Below, piece after piece: positions 8,195 through 16,305 of a DNA stretch of 23,695 nt. A program made the translations under genes and the position numbers. The stretch comes from Lachnospira sp. Its GTDB lineage: Bacteria; Bacillota; Clostridia; Lachnospirales; Lachnospiraceae. The notes below the pieces were generated by a model that had not been told where the DNA came from, ran no database searches, and saw only the letters and a list, made by a program, of their open reading frames with translations. The stretch is taken from NCBI GenBank assembly GCA_017626275.1, contig JAGAJD010000083.1, forward strand, positions 1-23,695, given 5' to 3'. The stretch's first letter is position 1. Each line of letters opens with the position of its first letter.

Positions 8195-9967
8195 ATGGCA
8201 TCAAAAAAATCACAGGGAACTAAGTCCCAAAGTGCAACTATAAAAAAGGTATTGCAGAGGATTAAAAAGTACTGGTTTTTTCTCGGACTGTCTGTCGTAA
8301 TGGCGGCAGTAACCGTTGCATCTACGCTGTATGTGCCGATTCTTATCGGAAATGCAATAGACTGTATTGTGGGAGCCGGAGATGTTGATTTTAAGGCGGT
8401 CACTGCAATACTTATGAAGGTGGCGGCGGTAATTGCAGTTACGGCACTGTCACAGTGGATTATGAATATATGCAACAACAAGATTACTTATCATGTTACA
8501 AGAGATATACGTGATGAAGCTATTGAAAAGATAGAAATACTTCCCTTGAAATATATTGACGGACACTCATACGGAGAAATTGTAAGCCGTGTAATTGCTG
8601 ATGTAGACCAGTTCGCAGACGGACTGCTTATGGGATTTACACAGTTTTTTTCAGGTGTTCTTACAATATTCGGAACGCTACTGTTTATGATTCTGATAGA
8701 TGTAAAGATTACGCTCGTTGTAGTTATAATAACTCCTGTTTCATTGTTTGTGGCAAGCTTTATAGCAAAGCACACATATGCGATGTTTAAGCAGCAGTCT
8801 GAAGCAAGGGGAGACCAGACGGCATTTATCGATGAGATGATTGGCGGTCAGAAGGTTGTTCAGGCATATGGCTATGAAGATGAGGCAATGAAAAAATTTG
8901 ACGAGATTAACGGCAGATTGCAGAAGTATTCACTGAAAGCTATTTTTTATTCATCTATAACTAATCCTGCAACACGTTTTATAAACAGTCTTGTATATGC
9001 AGGCGTTGCACTTACGGGAGCTATTGCGGTCGTGATGACAGGCGGTGTCGGTTTTACTGTCGGAAATCTGTCAAGCTTTTTAAGCTATGCCAACCAGTAC
9101 ACGAAACCGTTTAATGAAATTTCGGGCGTTGTCACTGAATTACAGAATTCGATTGCATGTGCAGCACGTATTTTTGAATTAATTGAGGAAAAACCTGAAA
9201 TTCCTGACGCACATAATTCGGTTGAATTAAAAGAGGTTGACGGTACGGTGGATTTGAATAATGTAAGCTTTTCATATGCGAAAGATAAGAAGCTTATTGA
9301 AGATTTTAACCTTCATGTCAAAAAGGGACAGCGTATTGCCATTGTAGGTCCGACAGGCTGCGGAAAGACTACAATTATCAATCTGCTGATGCGTTTTTAT
9401 GATGTGGATAAGGGCTCAATTGATGTATCGGGAATTGATATCCGTGAAATGACAAGACACAGCTTAAGAGCAGGTTACGGCATGGTTTTGCAGGACACAT
9501 GGCTAAAGACGGGAACAATCCGTGAAAACATTGTAATGGGTAAGCCTGATGCGACAGATGAAGAGGTTATTGCGGCGGCAAAGGCAGTTCATGCACATAG
9601 TTTTATAAAACGTCTTCCAAAAGGCTACGACACATTTATTACGGAGGACGGAGGAAGTCTTTCACAGGGACAAAAGCAGCTCCTTTGTATTACAAGGGTT
9701 ATGCTGTGCCACCCGCCTATGCTGATTCTTGACGAGGCTACTTCATCAATAGATACAAGAACGGAAATCAAAATTCAGAATGCATTTGCAAAGCTTATGG
9801 AGGGCAGAACAAGCTTTATTGTTGCCCACAGGCTGTCAACAATCCAGACTGCTGACGTTATTCTTGTAATGAAAGACGGTCACATTATAGAGCAGGGAAA
9901 ACATGAGGAGCTGCTTGCAAGGAAAGGCTTTTATGCGAATTTGTATGAGAGCCAGTTTGCATTATAA
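8195..9967 (+). CDS. ABC exporter half-transporter, catalytic partner (heterodimer subunit 2)
   Basis: The protein has 590 residues: a transmembrane domain (about 25-325) and an ATPase domain (about 350-590). Walker A is GPTGCGKT (385-392), Walker B is MLILDEATSSID with the catalytic E514, and the switch His is H545 in IVAHRLST. Its signature is LSQGQKQ rather than LSGGQ. That is expected when this subunit gives the poor signature to the degenerate site, while subunit 1 gives an intact LSGGQ to the working site. The 3-nt gap after subunit 1 and the AGGAGGCGTAGGAG ribosome region argue for strict co-translation. The NSV/DVYIP-type substrate clues found in peptide exporters are absent. It probably pumps a hydrophobic compound outward, but this is not certain. 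Confidence 0.93.
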   Translation: MASKKSQGTKSQSATIKKVLQRIKKYWFFLGLSVVMAAVTVASTLYVPILIGNAIDCIVGAGDVDFKAVTAILMKVAAVIAVTALSQWIMNICNNKITYHVTRDIRDEAIEKIEILPLKYIDGHSYGEIVSRVIADVDQFADGLLMGFTQFFSGVLTIFGTLLFMILIDVKITLVVVIITPVSLFVASFIAKHTYAMFKQQSEARGDQTAFIDEMIGGQKVVQAYGYEDEAMKKFDEINGRLQKYSLKAIFYSSITNPATRFINSLVYAGVALTGAIAVVMTGGVGFTVGNLSSFLSYANQYTKPFNEISGVVTELQNSIACAARIFELIEEKPEIPDAHNSVELKEVDGTVDLNNVSFSYAKDKKLIEDFNLHVKKGQRIAIVGPTGCGKTTIINLLMRFYDVDKGSIDVSGIDIREMTRHSLRAGYGMVLQDTWLKTGTIRENIVMGKPDATDEEVIAAAKAVHAHSFIKRLPKGYDTFITEDGGSLSQGQKQLLCITRVMLCHPPMLILDEATSSIDTRTEIKIQNAFAKLMEGRTSFIVAHRLSTIQTADVILVMKDGHIIEQGKHEELLARKGFYANLYESQFAL

Positions 9968-10021
9968 TCAGACATGTGTTATTGTTTATTTAGACATTTA
10001 ATATATTGTGGAGGAAAATTT

Positions 10022-11206
10022 ATGAGGAAAAGACTAATGTTAAAGCTTGCAGCATCGGCTGTCACTGTATGCGGACTTTTATTTTTTTCAAAAACTTCTG
10101 TATTTGCAGGAGACAGCATTGCAGTAATAGGAAGTGATAACAATAGCTATATTTGTACGGGCGGAAAATTAAATACAGACTATAACGGCATGGCAACTGA
10201 CAAAAAAGGTAAAAAATACTGGTTTGATTACGGTGTAATGGCACAGGACAAGCAGGTGTATGATTTTGACACTGATGCATGGTACTGGTTTGATGCAGAC
10301 GGAACTATGGCAGTAAATAAAGATGTATATATACCGTTAAGCAATGAAGACCGCTCACAGGGCAAATGGGTTCGTTATGATGAAAACGGTGGAATGGTAA
10401 AGGGCGAAGACTTCCGATATGGCGGCTGGTATTATTTCGATGTGATTACAGGTGAAATGATAAAAGGCTTTACGAATATACCGGATGAAACGGAATATGG
10501 CAAGTGGGTATACTATGACGAAATCAATGGTAAGATGCATCATGGAAACAGTGTTATTGACAGCAAAAGATATCATTTTGACGAATACACCGGAAAAATG
10601 ACGCATGGTGAGTACTGTGACAGGCTTGGTAAATGGTACTATTATGATGAAATTACGGGAATTATGCATACCGGAGAGGTTTTTCGTAATGGTAACCGAT
10701 ATTATTATGATGAAACCAGTGGTCAGATGTGCAAAGGCTTTGCAAAATGCGGCGATGAGTGGAATTATTATGATGATATAACAGGTGTTTATGCACCTGA
10801 GGAAAATTATGATTCAGGAAAAAAAGCAGCGGCGTTTGCACTGTCAAAGATAGGATATCCGTATAGTCAGGAGCTTAGAGACAGCGGAGATTATTTTGAC
10901 TGCAGTTCGCTTGCATATTATTCGTGGAAATCAGCAGGGATAAGCATCAGGTATAAAGGCGCGACAACGGCTGCTGCGGAAGCCGAATACTGTTATGATA
11001 ACGGTAAGCTTACAGATTATGATAGTATGCAGCCGGGAGATTTGATATTTTACAGTTACTATGATAACGATAGGTTTATGAATATCAGTCATGTTGCGGT
11101 TTATGTGGGAAACGGAAATATAGTTGAGGCTGCAAATGCTGAGACAGGCGTTGTATACAGACCTGTCTCAAACAAGAGTTATATAGTACTTATAGGACAT
11201 TTATAA
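10022..11206 (+). CDS. Secreted wall-binding protein with NlpC/P60 peptidase domain
   Basis: The protein has 394 residues. A Sec signal peptide (1-29, cleavage near VFA-G) is followed by about ten aromatic repeats of the choline/glucan-binding type (about 40-257; e.g. GGWYYFDVITGEMIKG, WVYYDEINGKMHHG). The C-terminal part (265-394) is an NlpC/P60 cysteine peptidase: YFDCSSLAYYSW with Cys294, MQPGDLIFY, and ISHVAVYVGNG with His357. The usual third polar residue is E369 here (NIVEAAN) rather than His. It probably cleaves peptidoglycan stem peptides at the cell surface. The ATG has GGAGG 7 nt upstream; earlier in-frame GTG/TTG starts are rejected. Its stop codon overlaps the convergent kinase gene by 6 nt. 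The first 255 residues align without gaps to those of the CAP-domain protein at 14970. Confidence 0.9.
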   Translation: MRKRLMLKLAASAVTVCGLLFFSKTSVFAGDSIAVIGSDNNSYICTGGKLNTDYNGMATDKKGKKYWFDYGVMAQDKQVYDFDTDAWYWFDADGTMAVNKDVYIPLSNEDRSQGKWVRYDENGGMVKGEDFRYGGWYYFDVITGEMIKGFTNIPDETEYGKWVYYDEINGKMHHGNSVIDSKRYHFDEYTGKMTHGEYCDRLGKWYYYDEITGIMHTGEVFRNGNRYYYDETSGQMCKGFAKCGDEWNYYDDITGVYAPEENYDSGKKAAAFALSKIGYPYSQELRDSGDYFDCSSLAYYSWKSAGISIRYKGATTAAAEAEYCYDNGKLTDYDSMQPGDLIFYSYYDNDRFMNISHVAVYVGNGNIVEAANAETGVVYRPVSNKSYIVLIGHL

Positions 11207-13879
11207 AAGTTGTTTCCATTTTTCGAGAATTTCGGTGCAGCTGTCAACATCAATGTTGTCGGCTGCATTTTCTAATTCCGTAAACAGACGCTGTTGTTCA
11301 TCAATGTATGAATATTTCTTCATCTCGGAAATAACCTCGTCTATCTTATCAATGTCAAGCTCATCTAGAGCAGATTCCATATTAAGGAAGCACTGGTGAA
11401 GTACTTCGGAATTAATACTTAGTTTTTGTGAGGAAGGTTCATCTTCAGTAAAATACGGCTTGAGAATGTCATAATATTTTTCATACCTCTCAAGCATTTC
11501 GGCTGTTTCACGGTGGATAAGGTCAGCATTTTTATCATTGCCTGCCTTTTCCATAAGTGCAGCTTTTTCAGCTAATTCCATAGCGCCAATCTGGCGTGAA
11601 GCACTTTTCAAGGCATGAACTTCTATTGTGTAAGCACTCCAGTCTTCGTTTTCTTCATATTGCCTTATCAATTCAAGTTTTTTTGGTATAACCTTATAAT
11701 AATCCTTTAAGACAGCAAAGAAAAGTTTTTCAGTGCCGATAAGCTTAAGTGCTGCGTCTGTGTCAAGTCCTTCAATCTGAATATGTGGAGCATTATCAGT
11801 GTGTGTGTTGTCTGACTGTTTATTGGAAATTTTCTGTATCTTGTCCTTTGGCAGCCAGTGTTTAATCTTTGATACGATAATACGAAGCTCTATTGGCTTG
11901 GCAACAAAATCATTCATTCCCTCTTTAAGAAACATTTCCTTTGTTCCGTCAACGGCGTTGGCAGTCAGCGTGATAATAGGTACATCATCGTATTCTGAGT
12001 GGAAACGTCTGATAATATGAGTTGTCTCAACACCGTCTAATTCAGGCATCATATGATCCATGAAAATGAGGTCGTAATGCTTTGCGGAAATCTTTCCGAT
12101 AGCTTCTTCACCGCTTAAGGCAGTCTCTATGTTCATCTTCAATGGCTCTAAAAGTCCTTCTGCGACGGTTAGATTAATAGCATTATCATCAACAATAAGC
12201 ACTTTTGCTTCAGGTGCAATAAATTCAAAATCTTCATCGGAGCTGTCAAAAGAACCGAGATGCAGTTCTTCATGATTAAATATCGCCGCAATGTTAAGTG
12301 AATATAAAGGCTTTTTAACAATCTTAAGATTAGGAATATTATAGTTAATTGATGTGTTGAAATTAACCATAAGTATAGCAGTAATATTAGGATTGTTGCG
12401 TATAAATGTTTCGACCTTCTTTGAAAACATCGCGTGTTCCACGAAGAAATACTGAATGTTTTCCGAAACGATAATCGGTAATTCTTCATCTGATTCTAAT
12501 TCAGTGTATGCAGCACCAAAGCGTTCAATATCAATACGAAGCTGCTGTTTTACATAATTATTCATCACAAGTGCGGCTGCAGTAATTGCAGTATCGTTCT
12601 TTATTACGATACTAGGACGGTTCTGAATGATTTTTTGCGGAAGTGCGAAAGAAAATGTGCTTCCAACGCCATATTCGCTTTCAACACCGATATCTCCGTT
12701 CATCAGTGATAATAACTGTTTTGATATTGCAAGTCCAAGTCCTGTACCTTCAATATTGCGGTTTCGTTTACTGTCTAACTGCTGGAAAGAACGGAAAAGC
12801 TTACCCATATCTTCTTTTTTGATGCCGATTCCGGTGTCTGTAATTGAGACACGCAGTTCGGTCGTATCATTTCCGGTAGGAACGGTTTCCATTTTTAAAA
12901 GTACCTGTCCCGATTTTGTAAACTTAACGGCATTGTTTGAGAGATTTATAATAATCTGTTTCAAACGAATACTGTCGCCAAGCAGTTCGTATGGTATATC
13001 AGGAGAAATGTCAAAAATTAATTCAACATCTTTATTGCCGATTCTTGTAATAATAATGTTTGATACATCATGGATAATAGACATTGGCTCGTATTCGGAA
13101 ATAGTTATATCCATTTTTCCTGATTCAATTTTTGAGAAATCCAAAATATCATTAATAATAGTTAGCAGAGTTTTTCCTGAATCCTTAATCTGGTTGATAT
13201 AATCTCTGGCAGCAGTAGGAAGCTCCTCGCGCAGTGCCATTTCAGCCATGCCGATTACGGCATTCATCGGGGTTCTGATTTCATGGCTCATATTGGCAAG
13301 AAAATCAGATTTCATTCGTGCAGCCTTTTCAATCTCAATGTTTGCCTGATAAATCTGATATTTATGGTAGGCAATATTGGATAAAACGTTAGAAATTGTA
13401 TACAGGAAATCTGCAGCCTTGTCGATAGTTTCTTTTTTTACAATATGAACTTTCATTAATGCCTGAAGGTATTCGGTGATGTTGACCCCGATTTCTTCAG
13501 CAACATTAATAATCTTTTTGATATCAGGGGCATCGGTAAGTACTTGACCGCCGATAAAGCAGCCGACAAGTTTATCACCTGCCATTATCGGAGCTGCAAA
13601 ATCAACAAGTCCTGCATGGCAGAAATAAGTGGTTGAAGCCCCTTTTTCAAGTGCAATTTCGCCACCATGTTTGTCACATTTTTCACAACGCTGACAGCCG
13701 AGAGGAGAGGTTCTTGTATATTTCATGCAGAAATCAGAAAAATTAGAGCCATTTGTAACGGCTATACCGTCAGCGTCTGTTGTGATGGAAGCAATTCCTG
13801 TCAAATCAGAGAAAGCGTCCTGAATTTTTTGAAGAATTTCCACGTCAATTAAGTCGGTTAAATATAATCCGTTGTCCAT
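11201..13879 (-). CDS. Cytoplasmic PocR-domain hybrid sensor histidine kinase (HisKA-HATPase-REC-HPt)
   Basis: The protein has 892 residues and no membrane segment. Domain order: a PocR-type sensor (about 8-170) with cysteines C62, C65, C68 and C87-H88; a helical linker; HisKA with the H-box FLANMSHEIRTPMN (H199); HATPase with the N-box around N312-N316, DTGIGI (348) and GTGLGL (378); an intermediate region (about 421-545) resembling a degenerate receiver; REC with DD 564-565, phospho-acceptor D608 and K661; and HPt (about 700-810) with H755 in VHALKSA. A further helical stretch (820-892) is not a domain I recognise. It is a complete internal phosphorelay (H199 to D608 to H755), presumably feeding the response regulator encoded 21 nt upstream. 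Start ATG 13879 has GAGG about 8 nt before it. PocR domains elsewhere sense small molecules; the ligand here is unknown. Confidence 0.92.
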   Translation of the reverse strand: MDNGLYLTDLIDVEILQKIQDAFSDLTGIASITTDADGIAVTNGSNFSDFCMKYTRTSPLGCQRCEKCDKHGGEIALEKGASTTYFCHAGLVDFAAPIMAGDKLVGCFIGGQVLTDAPDIKKIINVAEEIGVNITEYLQALMKVHIVKKETIDKAADFLYTISNVLSNIAYHKYQIYQANIEIEKAARMKSDFLANMSHEIRTPMNAVIGMAEMALREELPTAARDYINQIKDSGKTLLTIINDILDFSKIESGKMDITISEYEPMSIIHDVSNIIITRIGNKDVELIFDISPDIPYELLGDSIRLKQIIINLSNNAVKFTKSGQVLLKMETVPTGNDTTELRVSITDTGIGIKKEDMGKLFRSFQQLDSKRNRNIEGTGLGLAISKQLLSLMNGDIGVESEYGVGSTFSFALPQKIIQNRPSIVIKNDTAITAAALVMNNYVKQQLRIDIERFGAAYTELESDEELPIIVSENIQYFFVEHAMFSKKVETFIRNNPNITAILMVNFNTSINYNIPNLKIVKKPLYSLNIAAIFNHEELHLGSFDSSDEDFEFIAPEAKVLIVDDNAINLTVAEGLLEPLKMNIETALSGEEAIGKISAKHYDLIFMDHMMPELDGVETTHIIRRFHSEYDDVPIITLTANAVDGTKEMFLKEGMNDFVAKPIELRIIVSKIKHWLPKDKIQKISNKQSDNTHTDNAPHIQIEGLDTDAALKLIGTEKLFFAVLKDYYKVIPKKLELIRQYEENEDWSAYTIEVHALKSASRQIGAMELAEKAALMEKAGNDKNADLIHRETAEMLERYEKYYDILKPYFTEDEPSSQKLSINSEVLHQCFLNMESALDELDIDKIDEVISEMKKYSYIDEQQRLFTELENAADNIDVDSCTEILEKWKQLL

Positions 13880-13900
13880 AAGCGTTACCTCATTTCTAAT

Positions 13901-14782
13901 CTATCCGATAGTTGACTGGATAGTGGTTAACAGGCGTTTGCGGTCAATAGGCTTTAAGAGATAGCCCTGCGGTTTCATGACAAGCGCATCCTGAATCTTT
14001 TTGCGGTCTGTAATACCTGTAAGGAATATAACGGGAATGTCGCTTGTAGCAGGATTTGCACGAAGCTTTTCAAGCACCTCTATACCGTTTTCCTCAGGCA
14101 TTTCGTAGTCAAGCAGAATAAGGTCGGTGGTTTTGTTTTCGAGGAATTTAAAAGCTACCTTTCCGCTGATTGCCGTTGCAACGTCATATTTTTCATGGAG
14201 ATGAAGCTTAATGACCTTTAACATTCGTGAGTCGTCATCGATTACGAGGATATGCTTGCGTTTTGGCGCTGCTACTGCTGTTGGATTATTAGTGGCAAAC
14301 GGATTAAAATCAGGAAAACTATCGCCAAAAGGATTATCACCAAATTCACCCAGACTTTCAAAGAGTTCATTCGATTTTTTGATTTCTTCCTGAATAAGCG
14401 CATTAAGCTGTGCCTGATCCTTTAAATATTTGATAATACGGGACTCGATTATGCTTGCAGTAATAGGCTTTTCAAGTGTAAGGTCAGATACATTAACAGC
14501 CATTTTATTAAATTCAGAGCAGTCCTCAGGATCTCCTATAATCACAAATGGAATTTTCTTTGAGCTGTTGCGGTGTTTAATAGATGCTACCTTTGTAATG
14601 TCGTCAGAAGATTCATTTTGAATACAATATACGAAGACATCAGGATTAAAGTACTGGATATGGCTTGTGATATCCTCGAATCTTCTTGATGTAGTCTGAC
14701 ATTCAAAGGAGTTATACATCTTTGCGAAAAATTCGTCAATCGTAGTGCGGTTTTTTCCTGTGAGTAATACTTTATATTTCAT
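13901..14782 (-). CDS. Response regulator with two receiver-like domains and no output domain
   Basis: The protein has 293 residues. The C-terminal part (about 176-293) is a canonical receiver: acidic pocket DDD 182-184, phospho-acceptor D225 in LILLDYEMPE, T255 and K277 (LLKPID). The N-terminal part (1-120) has a receiver-like fold pattern (VLLTGKN, then DVFVYCIQN, then PFVIIGD and LEKPI) but lacks the phosphorylatable Asp. A Phe/Asn/Pro-rich linker (145-172) joins them. There is no DNA-binding, GGDEF or methylesterase domain, so it probably acts as a phosphate shuttle or by protein contact. The start is ATG 14782, preceded by GAGGAGG about 7 nt away. A TTG at 14800 is not used because the ribosome site lies downstream of it. 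The kinase gene follows after 21 nt. Confidence 0.88.
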   Translation of the reverse strand: MKYKVLLTGKNRTTIDEFFAKMYNSFECQTTSRRFEDITSHIQYFNPDVFVYCIQNESSDDITKVASIKHRNSSKKIPFVIIGDPEDCSEFNKMAVNVSDLTLEKPITASIIESRIIKYLKDQAQLNALIQEEIKKSNELFESLGEFGDNPFGDSFPDFNPFATNNPTAVAAPKRKHILVIDDDSRMLKVIKLHLHEKYDVATAISGKVAFKFLENKTTDLILLDYEMPEENGIEVLEKLRANPATSDIPVIFLTGITDRKKIQDALVMKPQGYLLKPIDRKRLLTTIQSTIG

Positions 14783-14836
14783 AGTTGTTCCTCCTCTCAA
14801 GCCCGTCGTCGGAGCTTCCCCTTTTTATTAAATTGT

Positions 14837-14877
14837 TGTAACAGTTCACGAATTCTTTGTTACAGTTTGCAGTAACA
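14837..14877 (-). promoter_or_regulatory. Three mutually pairable TGTTACA/TGTAACA blocks in the response-regulator leader
   Basis: Reading the + strand there are TGTAACA (14837-14843), TGTTACA (14858-14864) and AGTAACA (14871-14877). The middle block can pair with either neighbour (7 bp with the first, 6 with the third), giving two exclusive hairpins. They lie between the minus-strand promoter and the response-regulator start, in a leader of about 100 nt. The role could be an operator or RNA switch; neither is proven. Confidence 0.4.
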
Positions 14878-14890
14878 ATTATTTAAATTT

Positions 14891-14919
14891 ATTATATAAA
14901 ATTTGACAAAAATATGCAA
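14891..14919 (-). promoter_or_regulatory. Promoter of the response regulator-kinase operon
   Basis: On the minus strand there is TTGCAT (14914-14919), a 17-bp spacer and a perfect TATAAT (14891-14896). It implies a leader of about 100 nt before the response-regulator start. Confidence 0.65.
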
Positions 14920-14943
14920 TAGAAGCAGAAAATATGTTACAAT
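14915..14943 (+). promoter_or_regulatory. Probable extended -10 promoter of the CAP-domain gene
   Basis: TACAAT (14938-14943) is preceded by an extended TG (14935-14936). The -35 at 17 bp (TGCAAT, 14915-14920) is weak and overlaps the -35 of the divergent operon. A good TTGACA at 14903-14908 is not correctly spaced for it. The leader would be about 20 nt. Confidence 0.45.
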
Positions 14944-14969
14944 TATATTATTATAAGGAGGTACAAATC

Positions 14970-16154
14970 ATGCAGAAGAGGTTAGCTGGAAAGATAATTG
15001 CCGCAGTGTTTATGTTATGCGGAATTATATTTATATCATCAGGTAAGGCTCAGGCGCAGCAGGGCATTACATTATTGGGAAAAGATAATAATACATATTA
15101 CTGCACGAACGGAAAACTAAATACGAATTACAATGGAATGGCAACAGATTTTAGTGGTAAAAAATACTGGTTTGATTACGGAGTGATGGCACGGGATAAG
15201 CAGGTTTATGATTTTGACAGTGATGCATGGTACTGGTTTGACGCCGACGGAACTATGGCAACGAATAAGGACGTATATATTCCGTTAAGTAATGAAGACC
15301 GCTCACAGGGTAAATGGGTGCGCTACGATAAAAATGGCGGAATGGTTAAGGGAGAAGATTACCGTTATGGCGGATGGTATTATTTTGATACTGTTACGGG
15401 CGAAATGATAAAGGGATTTGTAAATATTCCTGACGGAACGGAGAATGGTAAATGGGTATATTATGACACTATAAACGGACAAATGCATCATGGTGAAAGC
15501 TGCATTGACGGAAACTGGTATCGTTTTGATGACTGGACAGGCAAAATGGTGCATGGTGAGTACTGCACAGGCGACGGAAAGTGGTATCTATATGATAATA
15601 TCACAGGTATAATGCAGCACGGAACTGTTTATAATAATGGAAGCTGGTATTATTATGACGAAGTTACAGGTGTAATGCAGAAAGGCACTGTATACCATGA
15701 CGGTGCATGGCATTATTATGATGAACTTACGGGGATTCTTATAGCATCAGGAAATGACGCCACACCTGATGAAGGGTATTTTATCAATATGGCAAAGGAT
15801 TGTCTTGATTTGCAGAACCAAATCAGAGCTGAGGCAGGGTTAGCAGCTTTGTCATGGGACGAAGAACTGTATCAGGATATAAAAATAAGAGGTCCGGAAA
15901 TTGCTGAGAATTTTTCCCATACAAGACCTGACGGAAGAAGCTGTTTTTCAGTAGTAACGGTGGATTACAGAACTGTTGGAGAAAATATCGCAGCAGGCTA
16001 TTATTCAGCCGGGGCTGTAACTGAAGGCTGGTATAACAGTGAGGGACACAGAAAGAATATGTTAAATGGTTCATTTACAAGTGCGGCAGTGGTCTGCTAC
16101 AAGGTAAAGGGTTCAAAATATACATGGTACTGGGTGACAATGTTCAGAGGATAA
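14970..16154 (+). CDS. Secreted wall-binding protein with CAP (SCP/PR1) domain
   Basis: The protein has 394 residues. A Sec signal peptide (1-30, AQA-Q region) precedes aromatic wall-binding repeats (about 40-257; YRYGGWYYFDTVTGEMIKG, WVYYDTINGQMHHG). The C-terminal part (270-394) is a CAP domain: LQNQIRAEAGLAALSWDEEL, FSHTRPDG (H317), GENI (E338) and EGWYNSEGHRKNM (E358, H360), which is the usual His/Glu tetrad. CAP domains act at the surface; their biochemical activity varies between families. The ATG has AAGGAGG 8 nt upstream. The N-terminal 255 residues match the NlpC/P60 protein at 10022 without gaps, so the two are paralogs that exchanged C-terminal domains. The divergent response-regulator operon shares its upstream region. 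Confidence 0.92.
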   Translation: MQKRLAGKIIAAVFMLCGIIFISSGKAQAQQGITLLGKDNNTYYCTNGKLNTNYNGMATDFSGKKYWFDYGVMARDKQVYDFDSDAWYWFDADGTMATNKDVYIPLSNEDRSQGKWVRYDKNGGMVKGEDYRYGGWYYFDTVTGEMIKGFVNIPDGTENGKWVYYDTINGQMHHGESCIDGNWYRFDDWTGKMVHGEYCTGDGKWYLYDNITGIMQHGTVYNNGSWYYYDEVTGVMQKGTVYHDGAWHYYDELTGILIASGNDATPDEGYFINMAKDCLDLQNQIRAEAGLAALSWDEELYQDIKIRGPEIAENFSHTRPDGRSCFSVVTVDYRTVGENIAAGYYSAGAVTEGWYNSEGHRKNMLNGSFTSAAVVCYKVKGSKYTWYWVTMFRG

Positions 16155-16194
16155 ATTTTTCAAAAAAACAGTAGAAATATATCTGTTTACGTTG

Positions 16195-16200
16195 TATAAT
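16195..16200 (+). promoter_or_regulatory. Candidate -10 box for pyrG
   Basis: A perfect TATAAT lies about 105 bp before the pyrG start and 40 bp after the CAP gene stop. No good -35 sits 16-18 bp upstream (TAGAAA at 17). It would give a leader of about 100 nt containing the following hairpin. Confidence 0.45.
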
Positions 16201-16226
16201 ACGAATAATAATGCGAGGAAATAAAA

Positions 16227-16260
16227 CCGGTAGTTGTTTTGGGCTGCCGGATATTTCTTT
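16227..16260 (+). terminator. Terminator-like hairpin in the pyrG leader
   Basis: CCGGTAG (16227-16233) pairs with CTGCCGG (16244-16250) through 7 bp including one G-T, with a 10-nt loop. A T-rich stretch, ATATTTCTTTTT, follows. It may simply end CAP-gene transcription. Alternatively it may attenuate pyrG, because a TATAAT lies just upstream of it. Confidence 0.5.
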
Positions 16261-16305
16261 TTACTGATAATTTTTGATTGCCAATATGGCAGAATGGAGG
16301 AAATA

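Noticed and set aside
12627..13202. 191-codon open frame on the + strand inside the kinase gene
   Set aside because: It is a shadow of the strongly conserved minus-strand kinase, with no ribosome site and no recognisable product.
16195..16262. Bacillus-type reiterative-G pyrG attenuation
   Set aside because: The predicted transcript start has no GGG run and no pyrimidine-rich partner in the stem.
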